DNA from: Rhodococcus sp. IEGM 1381
Lineage (GTDB): Bacteria; Actinomycetota; Actinomycetes; Mycobacteriales; Mycobacteriaceae
NCBI RefSeq assembly: GCF_030056795.1
Contig: NZ_JASHKQ010000001.1
Location: forward strand, 1,116,001 to 1,180,000
Direction: 5' to 3'
Length of the DNA stretch: 64,000 bases
Shown: positions 25,056 through 33,901 of the stretch, one piece after another
Numbering within the stretch: position 1 is the first letter of the stretch
Layout of the letters: the number at the start of each line of letters is the position of its first letter
Made by a program: the position numbers and the translations under genes
Notes under the pieces: generated by a model
What the model was told of the DNA's origin: nothing
Database searches by the model: none
The model's input: only the letters and a program-made list of their open reading frames with translations

Positions 25056-26348
25056 ATGCATCTGTACCGCAACATGATCGGCGTCGCCGTCACCGCCGTG
25101 CTCGCGTCCTCGGCGACCGTGCTCGGAGCCTCGGCAGCGCACGCCGATTCCGTGGACGACTTCTATGTCCCTCCAGCCCAGGTGGTCGACGACCCAGGTG
25201 CCGTGTTGCGAACGCAGCCGATGTCGCTGTTCGCTGCGCTACCGAGTGTTGACGGGGGCTACCCCGTCCAGGCGCAGCGGGTGCTGTACACGTCACGGAC
25301 GCAGGACGATACGCCGATGGGAGTGTCGGGCACGTTCACCGAGACCGAGGTGCCCTGGCGTGGAGCCGGCCCTCGGCCGACCGTGGTCGTCGCGCCGGGC
25401 ACGGTGGGGCAGGCCGATCAGTGCGCGCCCTCGCGTGCGTTCCCGACGTCGATCAACGCTGTGGCGCAACCACTGTCGATCTCGTTCAACCAAGAGCTGC
25501 TGTCGTCGACGCTGTGGGGATCGATGGGTGCGAACGTCTTCGTCACCGACTACATCGGTTTGGGAACTCCCGGTGTGCACACCTACGTCAATCGAGTCGA
25601 GCAGGCTCATGCGGTTCTCGACGGCGCCCGCGCCGCGAACGAGCTCATCGGTGACGCAGACGCGCCGATCGGTATATGGGGCTACTCCCAGGGCGGTGGA
25701 GCGGCGGCCGCGGCGGCCGAACTCGCTTCGGGATACGCGCCGGATCTGAATGTGAAGGGCACCTGGGCCGGAGCGCCCACGGCGGACCTGCTCGAGGTGC
25801 TGAAGACCGTCGACGGAACGCTGATCGGAGGAGTGATCGGCTACGCCCTCAACGGTTTCGTCGAGCGTGACCCGAGCTTGCTGTCGCTGATCGACGAACG
25901 GCTCACCGATCATGGCAAAGCTGTTTTGAGTGATCTGTCGACGCAGTGCATCGGCGACACCATCCTGAAGTACCCGTTCCTGCGAACCGAATCGCTGACC
26001 GCGGACGGCAAGTCGATGCTCGAGAATTTGGGCACCATTCCGCAGGCGGGTCGTATCCTCGAGGCTCAGAGGATCGGTCGCAGTACTCCCAACGCACCGG
26101 TGCTGATCACCAGTGGACTCAACGACGACACGGTTCCGTACGGTCAGGCCCGGCAGTTGGCTCAGGATTGGTGTGGGCGGGGTGCCACGGTGGAGTTCCG
26201 AACCAATCCGTTGCCGCCGATCCTGCAGGGTGCAGTGTTGCCCAACCACTTCGGGCCGCAGTTGATCGACGGCTACGGCGGCGACGCCGCGGCGTTCCTG
26301 ATGGACAGGTTCGCCGATGCCCCGATGGCATCATGCTCGGTGGACTGA
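25056..26348 (+). CDS. Secreted lipase, LIP family
   Basis: A 430-residue exported alpha/beta hydrolase. A Sec signal peptide ends at SAAHA near residue 30. GYSQGG near residue 205 carries the nucleophile Ser, SGLNDD near 350 the acid, and NHFG near 395 the probable His. It is the second of four LIP-family proteins here and the only one directly behind a cholesterol oxidase; sterol esters or triacylglycerols are reasonable substrates. Its last 76 bases overlap the convergent EAL gene. Confidence 0.82.
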   Translation: MHLYRNMIGVAVTAVLASSATVLGASAAHADSVDDFYVPPAQVVDDPGAVLRTQPMSLFAALPSVDGGYPVQAQRVLYTSRTQDDTPMGVSGTFTETEVPWRGAGPRPTVVVAPGTVGQADQCAPSRAFPTSINAVAQPLSISFNQELLSSTLWGSMGANVFVTDYIGLGTPGVHTYVNRVEQAHAVLDGARAANELIGDADAPIGIWGYSQGGGAAAAAAELASGYAPDLNVKGTWAGAPTADLLEVLKTVDGTLIGGVIGYALNGFVERDPSLLSLIDERLTDHGKAVLSDLSTQCIGDTILKYPFLRTESLTADGKSMLENLGTIPQAGRILEAQRIGRSTPNAPVLITSGLNDDTVPYGQARQLAQDWCGRGATVEFRTNPLPPILQGAVLPNHFGPQLIDGYGGDAAAFLMDRFADAPMASCSVD

Positions 26349-27634
26349 GCGACCGCAGGCGACACGTCTATGGACAGCAGGTTGGGGATGTCCACGGCTG
26401 CAACCGGGCGCGACCACCAGTATCCCTGTCCACGAGCCGAACTCAGCGCCGCCACCGCACGTGCCTGCTCGGCAGTTTCGACACCTTCGACGGTGAAGTC
26501 GAGTTTCAGGTCCGTTGCGAGTAGGTGCAACGAGCGAATTATCGCGTCTCCTGCACGCGTGCCGAGCCGTCCGGTGACGGCTCTGTCCACCTTGAAGCCC
26601 GAGAGTCTGAACTCCAGGAGCCGTTCCAGACCGGACCATCCGGCACCCAGATCGTCGAGAACGATGCCGAAGCCCGCGTCGCGCAACTCGGCGACGAACC
26701 GGATATTGGACGGGTTGGCTGCGAACGAGACCGATTCGGTGATTTCCAGGACTACCGACTTGGGGTCGCATCCGGCGTCGTGGACGGTGGTGATCAATCG
26801 GTCCACGCAGTCGTGATGAGCGAAGTGCACGCCGGACAGATTGACATGCAGACGGAGGGAGCTTTCGCTGGGTAGCCAGGTCAACAGGTCGTGTAGGCCT
26901 TGGGTGAGCACTGCCAGATCGAGATCGATGATCAGTTCACTGGCCTCGATCCGGTCGAGGAACTTGTCGGGAGTCAGTAGCCCTCGGGTGGGGTGGTTCC
27001 ACCGCACCAATGCCTCGACAGCGACGACTCGCCCGCTGTCGAGGTCCACGATCGGCTGGTACCAGGGTCTGATGTCCCCGTCCGAGATGGCTGCATCGAA
27101 TTCGGCTGCACTGGCAGAATCCAGCGGTGAATACGAGCGGTCGCGGTGCGCAGAGAGTTGCTCCTGAACCGACCCGGCCAGCAGCGTCAGCAGGTGTTCG
27201 TGCGCCTCGGTCACCGGGTGGGGCTCGGTGTCGAATACGCAGAGTGTGCCGATGACCATGCCTTCTCGCCCCACGATCGGGATTCCGAGGTATGCCACGA
27301 GCCCGGCGTCCATAATCATCGCTCGTACCGTGTCGTCCGGCAGGGCGGACGAACCGGGAGTGCCCGCGTCCTCGACGGCGACGATCCTGCCTGCGTCCAC
27401 GGTGTGCGCGCAGATGGTGTGGGCGCGGGGTATCACCGAGCCGGCACTGGACGGAAACCCGTGTTGCGCCAGCGTGTACTGCGAATCGCTGTCGGCGATG
27501 TTGATCATCGAGATGGGGAAACCCAATGCGACCGCGGTGAGCTGTGCGGCCGCGTCCAGAGCCGGTGTGAGAGAGGAAAAGTCCAGATAACGACGAGCGG
27601 AGTCACTTTGACGGCGTGCGGTCGACCGAAGCAT
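26273..27634 (-). CDS. GAF-EAL cyclic-di-GMP phosphodiesterase
   Basis: A 453-residue signalling protein. An N-terminal GAF-like sensor (residues about 15-160; AHTICAHTV, YLGIPIVG, GTLCVFD) precedes an EAL domain with VEALVRW, VNLSG, EITES, DDLGAG (usually DDFGTG), KVDRAV and VEGVET. The principal metal and catalytic residues seem retained, so c-di-GMP hydrolysis is plausible. GAGGGG seven bases upstream supports ATG 27634; the frame can extend to 27808. Its 3' end runs 76 bases into the convergent lipase gene. Confidence 0.8.
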   Translation of the reverse strand: MLRSTARRQSDSARRYLDFSSLTPALDAAAQLTAVALGFPISMINIADSDSQYTLAQHGFPSSAGSVIPRAHTICAHTVDAGRIVAVEDAGTPGSSALPDDTVRAMIMDAGLVAYLGIPIVGREGMVIGTLCVFDTEPHPVTEAHEHLLTLLAGSVQEQLSAHRDRSYSPLDSASAAEFDAAISDGDIRPWYQPIVDLDSGRVVAVEALVRWNHPTRGLLTPDKFLDRIEASELIIDLDLAVLTQGLHDLLTWLPSESSLRLHVNLSGVHFAHHDCVDRLITTVHDAGCDPKSVVLEITESVSFAANPSNIRFVAELRDAGFGIVLDDLGAGWSGLERLLEFRLSGFKVDRAVTGRLGTRAGDAIIRSLHLLATDLKLDFTVEGVETAEQARAVAALSSARGQGYWWSRPVAAVDIPNLLSIDVSPAVAQSTEHDAIGASANLSIRNAAASPP

Positions 27635-27825
27635 CGTCGGGCCCCTCTCGATGCTCGTCGAGGACATTCCGGCCGCGCCGCTGCGTCTGCGAGCAGTGTT
27701 CTCATCGAACAGTAGCGAGGGGAGGCTCGCGGAGTCGGCCGGAGTGCAAAGATGCGCCGAAATATCGGAATTTTTACGGTGAACTGCGTGGTCGCGAGCC
27801 GCAGACATCGTGTATCCGATGGTTG

Positions 27826-27883
27826 TGCTCCACTCCTGGCCTCGGCTGCGGGGATTCCACGACCGGGGCTCAGGAGTGGAGCA
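27826..27883 (-). terminator. Inverted repeat after the rraA-tct operon
   Basis: A perfect 13-bp arm, TGCTCCACTCCTG (27826-27838), is mirrored at 27871-27883 with a 32-base spacer that can pair partly (GGCC/CCGG elements). It begins 28 bases downstream of the rraA stop and probably ends the leftward operon. Confidence 0.5.
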
Positions 27884-27910
27884 CCGTGCTCACACGCGCA
27901 GCCGACCCGA

Positions 27911-28522
27911 CTAGCGCAGGCCGGCCGAGAAGCTCTCCCTCTTGGACGCCTCGCGTGCCACCACGTCCTCGGCAGCGACGATGACGACGTCCACATCGGA
28001 GCTCTTCACGACAACCACGCCGTCTGCGTCGGCGACGATGACGTCACCGGGAGATACGACGACGCCTCCCAGCGCCACCGGCTCGTTCAGCCGTCCCGGC
28101 CCGTTCTTGTACGGCCCGGCCGGAGTGACGCTTCGGGCGAAGACGGGCAGGCCCAACTCGGCCAATGCGTCGGCGTCGCGTACGGCACCGTCGATGACGA
28201 AACCTGCAATGCCCAGTGATTTGGCGCGGATCCCGATGAGATCGCCGATGAGGGCGCGGGTGTCGTCGCCCGAGCCGTTGACGACGATGACGTCGCCGGG
28301 GCGGGCGTCGTCGAGAGCCTTGTGGATGTAGAGGTTGTCGCCCGATCGAGTCCAGACGGTGTAGGCCCGGCCGGTGACTGCTGCTCCGGCCCAGATGGGT
28401 CGCAGTCCGGCGATGATGCCGAAACGCTCCTGGGCATCGCCTACGTTGGCTGCGGGTACCCGAGAGAACCGGTCGATCATGTCGTCGGATACGGCAGTGG
28501 CGGAATAGGTTTCGGTACTCAT
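27911..28522 (-). CDS. RraA-family aldolase (4-hydroxy-4-methyl-2-oxoglutarate / carboxy-hydroxyoxoadipate type)
   Basis: A 203-residue RraA-like protein. The metal and substrate motif G-D-L-x(about 20)-R-D is seen as IGDLIG followed by DGAVRDADAL near residue 120. Family members are Mg2+/Mn2+ aldolases/oxaloacetate decarboxylases; others act on RNase E, which is unlikely here. ATG 28522 is used, after a GAAAGG. It is the last gene behind the tct transporter, so a tricarboxylate-like or hydroxy-oxo-acid substrate taken up by Tct may be its target. Confidence 0.8.
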   Translation of the reverse strand: MSTETYSATAVSDDMIDRFSRVPAANVGDAQERFGIIAGLRPIWAGAAVTGRAYTVWTRSGDNLYIHKALDDARPGDVIVVNGSGDDTRALIGDLIGIRAKSLGIAGFVIDGAVRDADALAELGLPVFARSVTPAGPYKNGPGRLNEPVALGGVVVSPGDVIVADADGVVVVKSSDVDVVIVAAEDVVAREASKRESFSAGLR

Positions 28523-28545
28523 GAGATCAATGCCTTTCAGGTGGC

Positions 28546-29538
28546 TTATTGCTGGTCGGCGAGCAGTTCGGCGATGATCGGTTCGATCTCGGTTTCGCGC
28601 TGTTCCCACAGGGTCGCGACGTCGGCCCCGGAGACCCAATCGGGCTGTGTCGCTGCGCCGGTCAGCTTCTCGGCCACGGTCGGGTCGGCCAGCGCGGTCT
28701 CGAGGGCGTTCTGCAGCGTGGTCATCGTCGCGTCCGGGGTGCCTGCGGGGGCGCTGATGGCGAAGTTGTTGGTCATGAACGGGGCGTCGTATCCCTCGCT
28801 CGCCAGCGTCGGTACATCGGGGATGAGCTTGTTTTGCTCCTCGGTGAGTACCGAGAGGATGTTCACCTCACCCGATGCGAACTGGCCGTAGAAGCTGGAC
28901 ACTCCGCCGAGGGCGAAGTCGGTTTCACCGGAGACCAGTGCCGAGATCTTGTCTGCACCACTGTTGTAGTGAACGATGTTGAAGTCCAGGCCCAGAGTGT
29001 CTTCGAGGGTACGGAGGTTGACGTGGTCGTCGCCGGCGCGGGAGTCGGTGCCCACCGTGATGGTGCCGGGGTTGGCCTTCACCGCATCGAACAGTTCGCC
29101 GATGTCTTCGTAGGGGCTGGACTTGTTGACCCCGATCACGATGTCGTTGGACGCGAACGAGCCGATGGGCGAAAAGCTTTCACGATCGAACCCGGCTTTC
29201 TTGCTCGGGTCCAGGTATCGCCCGAGGATCGACGGGATATTGGTGAAGCCGATGGTCTCGCCGTCCGGCTTGGAGTTGGCCAGGTAGTTCAGCCCGACGA
29301 CCTGGCTGCCGCCTTCTTTGTTGACCACCTTGACCGGGACTCCCAGTTCGGCTTCCATGGCCGGGGCCATGATGCGGGCGAGGATGTCGTTGCCTGCGCC
29401 TGCGGCCGATGGGACGACCCATTCGACGGTGGCACCGTCGCGTGGGAAAGGCGCACCCGAATCGGTTGTGCCCCCGCTGCATCCGGCAATCAGCGCGGCA
29501 GTGGAGATGGCCGCGACGAAGATGGGGATTTTTCTCAT
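28546..29538 (-). CDS. tctC: TctC-type solute-binding lipoprotein (Bug family)
   Basis: A 330-residue extracytoplasmic receptor of the tripartite tricarboxylate transporter family. The signal ends in a lipobox ALIAGC at about residue 20. The fold motifs VVPSAAGAGNDILAR and VKVVNKEGGSQVVGLNYLA line the ligand pocket, and VGTDSRAGDDH lies mid-protein. Its start overlaps the tctA stop (ATGA). Ligand not predictable; citrate-like or other carboxylates are typical. Confidence 0.88.
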   Translation of the reverse strand: MRKIPIFVAAISTAALIAGCSGGTTDSGAPFPRDGATVEWVVPSAAGAGNDILARIMAPAMEAELGVPVKVVNKEGGSQVVGLNYLANSKPDGETIGFTNIPSILGRYLDPSKKAGFDRESFSPIGSFASNDIVIGVNKSSPYEDIGELFDAVKANPGTITVGTDSRAGDDHVNLRTLEDTLGLDFNIVHYNSGADKISALVSGETDFALGGVSSFYGQFASGEVNILSVLTEEQNKLIPDVPTLASEGYDAPFMTNNFAISAPAGTPDATMTTLQNALETALADPTVAEKLTGAATQPDWVSGADVATLWEQRETEIEPIIAELLADQQ

Positions 29539-31058
29539 GAGACGGGCTCCTTGATGGGGTGGTTCGCGGTGGCGCGGCGGGAGAGGATGCGAGCCAAGAC
29601 GGGGCGCAGCATTCCGAACAGAACGGCTGCGATGAAGACGAGCAGAAGAACCTTGTTGATGGGGCCTTCGACGAAGACTCCGTAATCACCGCGGGACAGT
29701 GACAGTGAGCGTTGGAAGTTCTCCTCCAGCAGTGGTCCGAGGATCAGGGCGAGGACGAGAGGAGTGAGCGGAATCTTGGTGAGGTGGAACAGGTATCCGA
29801 TGACACCTGCGCCGAGCATGATGAAGATGTCGAAGACGCTGCCGTTGATGCTGTAGACGCCCAGGAACATGAAGGCCAGGATCATCGCCATCAGGTAGTG
29901 GAACGGGATCTTCAGTACAGCAATCCACAGCCGAACCAGCGGCACGTTGAGGATCAGCAGGATGATGTTGCCGACGAGGAAGCTGGCGATGATGGTCCAG
30001 GCGACCTCGGGGTTGTCGCGGAACAACAGTGGGCCGGGGATCAGACCGTTGATGGTGAAGGCGCTGGCCATGATGGCGACGGTGGCGGAAGTGGGGATAC
30101 CGAGGGTGAACAGTGGAATCATCGACGACAGTGCGAGCGCGTTGTTGGCCGCTTCCGGTCCGGCGACACCCTCGACGGCACCCTTACCGAATTGCCCGGG
30201 ACGCTTGGTGAGCTTCTTCTCCATCGCGTAGGAAGCCAATGAAGTTGCGGCACCCGGAGATCCGGGGAGCAGTCCCATGAAGAAGCCGATGACCGAGCCG
30301 CGCATCGTGGGGCCTGCGGACCTGGTGATGTCCGTCTTGGTGGGCAGCAGCTTGCCGACGGCGAGTGGTCGTCGGCCGGCACCGCCCGCCGAGCGGGCCT
30401 GGATGAGGATCTCGGTCAGGCCGAAGCAGCCCATCACGACGGCCACGAGTGCGACGCCGTCGAACAGTTCCGGCATGCCGAAGGTGAATCGCTGGATGCC
30501 TTGGCCGGAGTCGATGCCCACCGACGCGATGGCCAGTCCGAGGCCGACGCTGATGAGCGCCTTGGCGGGGTTGTTGCCCGAGAAGCTGGTAATCAGCGCC
30601 ATGCCGAGTAGGGCGACGAGAAACAGTTCGGGAGCACCGAATTCGAGTGCGAATCGGCTGAACGGGGCGACGACGACGAATCCGATGACGCCGACCAGTC
30701 CGCCGACGAACGATGCGAGTGCGGCGACGACGAGAGCGGGTCCGCCGCGTCCGCTCTTGGCCATTTCGTAGCCGTCGAGTGTGGTGGCGATGGACGACGC
30801 CTCACCCGGAATGCGTAGCAGCACAGCGGTGACGGTGCCTCCGAATGCGGCGCCGTACAGGATGGCGGCGAGCATGATCAGTGCCGTGGTGGCGTCGAGT
30901 CCGAAGGTGATCGGGATCAGCAGCGACACCGCAGCGGCCGGGCCGAAGCCGGGCAACACACCGACGAGCATGCCCAGCACGCAGCCGAGGAGTGCGAACA
31001 GCAGATGCGTCGGAGTGAGGACGTTGACGAAGCCTGCAATCAGATCGGGAAAGCCCAT
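29535..31058 (-). CDS. tctA: TctA, large membrane subunit of a tripartite tricarboxylate transporter
   Basis: A 507-residue polytopic protein with about 12 hydrophobic segments. It shows the duplicated TctA signature, GVLPGFGPAAAVSLLIPITF near residue 35 and the related FFMGLLPGSPGAATSLASYAME near 265. It forms the substrate path driven by ion gradients. It lies three bases from tctB and overlaps tctC, giving gene order tctB-tctA-tctC-rraA. Confidence 0.92.
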   Translation of the reverse strand: MGFPDLIAGFVNVLTPTHLLFALLGCVLGMLVGVLPGFGPAAAVSLLIPITFGLDATTALIMLAAILYGAAFGGTVTAVLLRIPGEASSIATTLDGYEMAKSGRGGPALVVAALASFVGGLVGVIGFVVVAPFSRFALEFGAPELFLVALLGMALITSFSGNNPAKALISVGLGLAIASVGIDSGQGIQRFTFGMPELFDGVALVAVVMGCFGLTEILIQARSAGGAGRRPLAVGKLLPTKTDITRSAGPTMRGSVIGFFMGLLPGSPGAATSLASYAMEKKLTKRPGQFGKGAVEGVAGPEAANNALALSSMIPLFTLGIPTSATVAIMASAFTINGLIPGPLLFRDNPEVAWTIIASFLVGNIILLILNVPLVRLWIAVLKIPFHYLMAMILAFMFLGVYSINGSVFDIFIMLGAGVIGYLFHLTKIPLTPLVLALILGPLLEENFQRSLSLSRGDYGVFVEGPINKVLLLVFIAAVLFGMLRPVLARILSRRATANHPIKEPVS

Positions 31059-31061
31059 GAC

Positions 31062-31655
31062 TCACAACCCCCAATCGGCGAGCAACGGAATGGAGGAAGC
31101 CGGCAGTGCCGTGCCGAGCCAGACGTCGAACACCAGCCGGGTGGCGAATGTGGTCGCCACGGCGACGCCGACGGCGACCAGTGGAGTTCGCTTGCCCACG
31201 AACGTCAGTACGACGGCGAGCATCAACGCCATCGACAGGGTGTAGCCGAGGGTGGGGAGAACCAGTGCCGCTCCGGCGATCGCGGCCACGACCACTCCGA
31301 TTCTGATCCAACCGGCGCGATCGGGCAGCTCGGCCTCGTCGCCGTCCTCCTCGTTGTCACTGGAGAGGAACGCGACGGCTGCCGACGTGGCGGGTTCGAG
31401 TTCCGGCTGGGGTGTCGAGGTGCGTGGTGCGCGGATGAGCTGGATCGCCCACATCGCACCGCCGAGGATCATGCCGAGGCCGCCCACCAAGGGCAGGAAA
31501 CCCGCACCGACGCCGGGGTCGGCGGTGACGCCGTACCCGGTTGCCATGGTGACCGTCGCCAGGCCGACGACGAGGGAGTCGACTGTCGTGCGGTTGGCAC
31601 AGAAGCTGGGATACAGCGGCTTCCCGGACTTGCGTGCCGATCTCGAACGCGACAA
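31062..31655 (-). CDS. tctB: TctB, small membrane subunit, with an apparently replaced N-terminus
   Basis: A 197-residue frame with four hydrophobic segments typical of TctB (VDSLVVGLATVTMATGYG; FLPLVGGLGMILGGAMW; IGVVVAAIAGAALVL; MLAVVLTFVG). Homology begins at VDSLVVGL. The preceding 25 or so residues (SRSRSARKSGKPLYPSFCAN) are antisense translation of the RpiR helix-turn-helix region on the other strand. TctB normally begins only a few residues before this point, so its own start codon and promoter seem lost. It may still be translated from ATG 31655. Confidence 0.7.
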   Translation of the reverse strand: MSRSRSARKSGKPLYPSFCANRTTVDSLVVGLATVTMATGYGVTADPGVGAGFLPLVGGLGMILGGAMWAIQLIRAPRTSTPQPELEPATSAAVAFLSSDNEEDGDEAELPDRAGWIRIGVVVAAIAGAALVLPTLGYTLSMALMLAVVLTFVGKRTPLVAVGVAVATTFATRLVFDVWLGTALPASSIPLLADWGL

Positions 31656-32277
31656 CCCCGAACCCGCGACCGCATCGGCTCTGATGCGCAGCGATACCGG
31701 TCACGAACTGGCTGTCTTCGCGCGCGACGAGGCCCGTGCACTGGATCGGTTGTCGAGCTTCATTCCGCAAGAACAGCTGGTGGACATGGCGACCTCCATT
31801 CATCGGTCGCGGGTGGTCTATCTGTTCTCCAAGGCCGACGAACGCCCTGCCCTGGACATGCTTGCACGACGACTCCGCAGGCTCGGGTTGGTCGTCGTCG
31901 AGCTCGGCCTCGGGGGAAAGGATCTCGCCGAGCGGTTCGTCAGCTTCACCGAGGACTCCATCCTTATTGCGTTCGCACTGCGCGAGGCACCGTCTCAGCT
32001 GCCGGCGCTGGTTCGTGAAGCGGAACGACGCGGCGGCACGTCGATTCTGATCAGCGATGCGCCGGGATATCACTTCAGGCCGGCGCCGACGCATCTCCTC
32101 GTCGCGCAACGGGGAGACGATTCCGAGTACAACACTCTCATCATTCCCATCGCCATTGCGTACGCGCTGCAGTTGGCGATCTTCCACCTCGATCCCGATC
32201 GGTACGGGGCGGTGCGCGACGACATCAACGACGTGTCGAGGTTGGTCGGAGGAACCGACGAAATTCCTTTGCGCTGA
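31546..32277 (+). CDS. RpiR-family regulator, 5'-truncated
   Basis: A C-terminal SIS sugar-phosphate-binding domain (VVYLFSKADERPALDMLAR to IAYALQLAIFHLD) is preceded by only the last part of an RpiR helix-turn-helix: STVVRLAQKLGYSGFPDLR. About 40 normal N-terminal residues, including the first helices of the DNA-binding domain, are missing. Upstream sequence is the tctB gene on the opposite strand. ATG 31546 is the first start nearby and would give a 243-residue protein. DNA binding is doubtful, so it may be a pseudogene. The stop overlaps the MFS gene start (TGATG). Confidence 0.65.
   Translation: MVTVARPTTRESTVVRLAQKLGYSGFPDLRADLERDNPEPATASALMRSDTGHELAVFARDEARALDRLSSFIPQEQLVDMATSIHRSRVVYLFSKADERPALDMLARRLRRLGLVVVELGLGGKDLAERFVSFTEDSILIAFALREAPSQLPALVREAERRGGTSILISDAPGYHFRPAPTHLLVAQRGDDSEYNTLIIPIAIAYALQLAIFHLDPDRYGAVRDDINDVSRLVGGTDEIPLR
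31577..31584. other. Junction palindrome AGTCGACT between tctB and rpiR
   Basis: This 8-bp perfect palindrome is read as part of the first recognisable TctB codons on the minus strand and of Ser-Thr in the RpiR helix-turn-helix on the plus strand. It marks where two head-to-head genes, both lacking their 5' ends, abut. Confidence 0.45.
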
Positions 32278-33446
32278 TGGCTTCTCGTGATTCCATTGCT
32301 CTGACCGTTCAGGCGACGACGGCGCAGGCCGGGTGGGTCGGTGTGCGGTTGATGATCGGCTATCGGGCGATCGCCGAGGGTGCCGACACTCGGACGCTTG
32401 CGGTGATCGCGGCACTGTTCGCTGCGCCCGCAGTATTGGCGGCCCTGCCGATCGGGCGCATCGCCGACAGGTTCGGCGGGCCGGTGGTGATCGTGTCGGG
32501 AATCGTGTTGTGCTCGATCGCAACCGGAGTACTCGTTGCGTTTTCGGCAATGTGGTCGTTGCTCGTGTGTACGGCCGCGTTCGGTCTGGGCAATCTGCTC
32601 ATCATGATCGGGCAGCAGGCGTTCGTCGCACACGTCCACGTCGACGGCAAGAACGAAAGTGCTTTCGGCGCACTGACTGCCGCCGCGTCGATGGGCCAGT
32701 TGGTCGGGCCGCTCGCCGTGACGGCCGTCGCGTCGAGATTCGGCGGCGCGAGCGTCGAGAGTCCCAACACGACGGTAGGCATCCTCACTGCCGGGGCCTT
32801 CACCGCGGTAGCGCTCCCCACTGCCCTTTTCTTGATGCTCGGCCGCAACCACATTCGCGCACAGAAACCCGGCGAGGGGGAAGCGTCGGGGCTGAAATTG
32901 CTGAAGCTGCCGGGCATGTGGCAGTCGTTGACGGTCAGTGGTGCCGTGCTGGTGACGGTCGATCTGCTCTATGCCTTCGTGCCGGCGTGGGCCGTCGAGC
33001 GTGGGGTATCGGTGACGACGGTGGGCTGGCTGCTGGCGTTGCGTGCCGGGGTGTCGGTGGTCAGCCGAGTGGGGCTGGGCAGACTCGACGCGAAATTCGG
33101 TCGCACTGTGCTGCTCGATGTTTCGCTGGCGGCGGGCGCGATCGCTCTCGCCGTGCTGCCGTTCGTGCAGGCCGTGGGAGCAATAGGAGTCATGATCGCA
33201 CTCGGAATCGCGTTGGGTATTCCCCAACCATTGACCATGTCGTGGGTGGTGTCGATCGTCCCGAAATCGACGCAGGGCGAGGCGTTGGGATTGCGGATGT
33301 CGGCCAACAGATCTGCGCAGATCCTCATCCCGCTGACGGTCGGTGCACTCGCCGGGCCCTTCGGGGTAACGGGCATTCTGCTCGGGAATGCCCTGGTGCT
33401 CGGGGGGTCGATCGTCGCGGCCTCCCACCCGCGGAGTCGAGGCTGA
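32277..33446 (+). CDS. MFS transporter
   Basis: A 389-residue permease with about 12 transmembrane segments. It carries the loop 2-3 motif GRIADRFGGPVVI and the second-half loop GRLDAKFGRTVLL. It resembles small drug or sugar efflux MFS proteins. ATG 32277 overlaps the RpiR-like stop (TGATG), so expression depends on whatever transcribes the truncated regulator. Substrate unknown. Confidence 0.82.
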   Translation: MASRDSIALTVQATTAQAGWVGVRLMIGYRAIAEGADTRTLAVIAALFAAPAVLAALPIGRIADRFGGPVVIVSGIVLCSIATGVLVAFSAMWSLLVCTAAFGLGNLLIMIGQQAFVAHVHVDGKNESAFGALTAAASMGQLVGPLAVTAVASRFGGASVESPNTTVGILTAGAFTAVALPTALFLMLGRNHIRAQKPGEGEASGLKLLKLPGMWQSLTVSGAVLVTVDLLYAFVPAWAVERGVSVTTVGWLLALRAGVSVVSRVGLGRLDAKFGRTVLLDVSLAAGAIALAVLPFVQAVGAIGVMIALGIALGIPQPLTMSWVVSIVPKSTQGEALGLRMSANRSAQILIPLTVGALAGPFGVTGILLGNALVLGGSIVAASHPRSRG

Positions 33447-33453
33447 GCAACCC

Positions 33454-33901
33454 TCACATCTCGGGTTCCGGCCAGATGTGGAGCTCGAGATGTATCCGGG
33501 GTTCCTCGTCCGGGGCCGTGTAGCTATCGAACCATTGATCACGCCCACGGACATAGACTCGGATGCGGTAGTTGCCTACCGGTAGCGTGAACGGTGCGAT
33601 GATCTCGCCGGTCGATCCATCCAGGAACATCTCGGGGTCCTCGCAGGAAAAGGTGCACTCCTGCATTTCTTCCCATGCCGCGCGCTCGGTGTTGGTCATC
33701 GGGGGCGCGAACGGTTCAATTCTTACCCTGGTGTGGACTTTGCCTCGTCCTCCCGCATCTATTACCGCCAGACCCGGCCCACCCGTCACGAGATTGGGCG
33801 GTTGTGGGAAGCGTTCAGTAGGAACGCCCTCCTGTTGTTGACAGAGTCAGGATCAAGGCTCCGGCCATCAAGTCCACATCCACGTCGATCACGTCGCTCA
33901 T
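33454..33901 (-). pseudogene. Small unknown protein, probably frameshifted
   Basis: From GTG 33789 the frame encodes 111 residues (DPEMFLDGSTGEIIAPFTLP and NYRIRVYVRGRDQWFDSY), a beta-rich pattern also seen in short immunity-like or unknown proteins. The same frame is sensible for about 12 residues further upstream (ERFPQPPNLV) but has no start. An adjacent frame starts at ATG 33901 (MSDVIDVDVDLMAGALILTL) and stops at 33815. One indel near 33820-33850 would join them into a single gene of about 148 codons. Confidence 0.45.
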
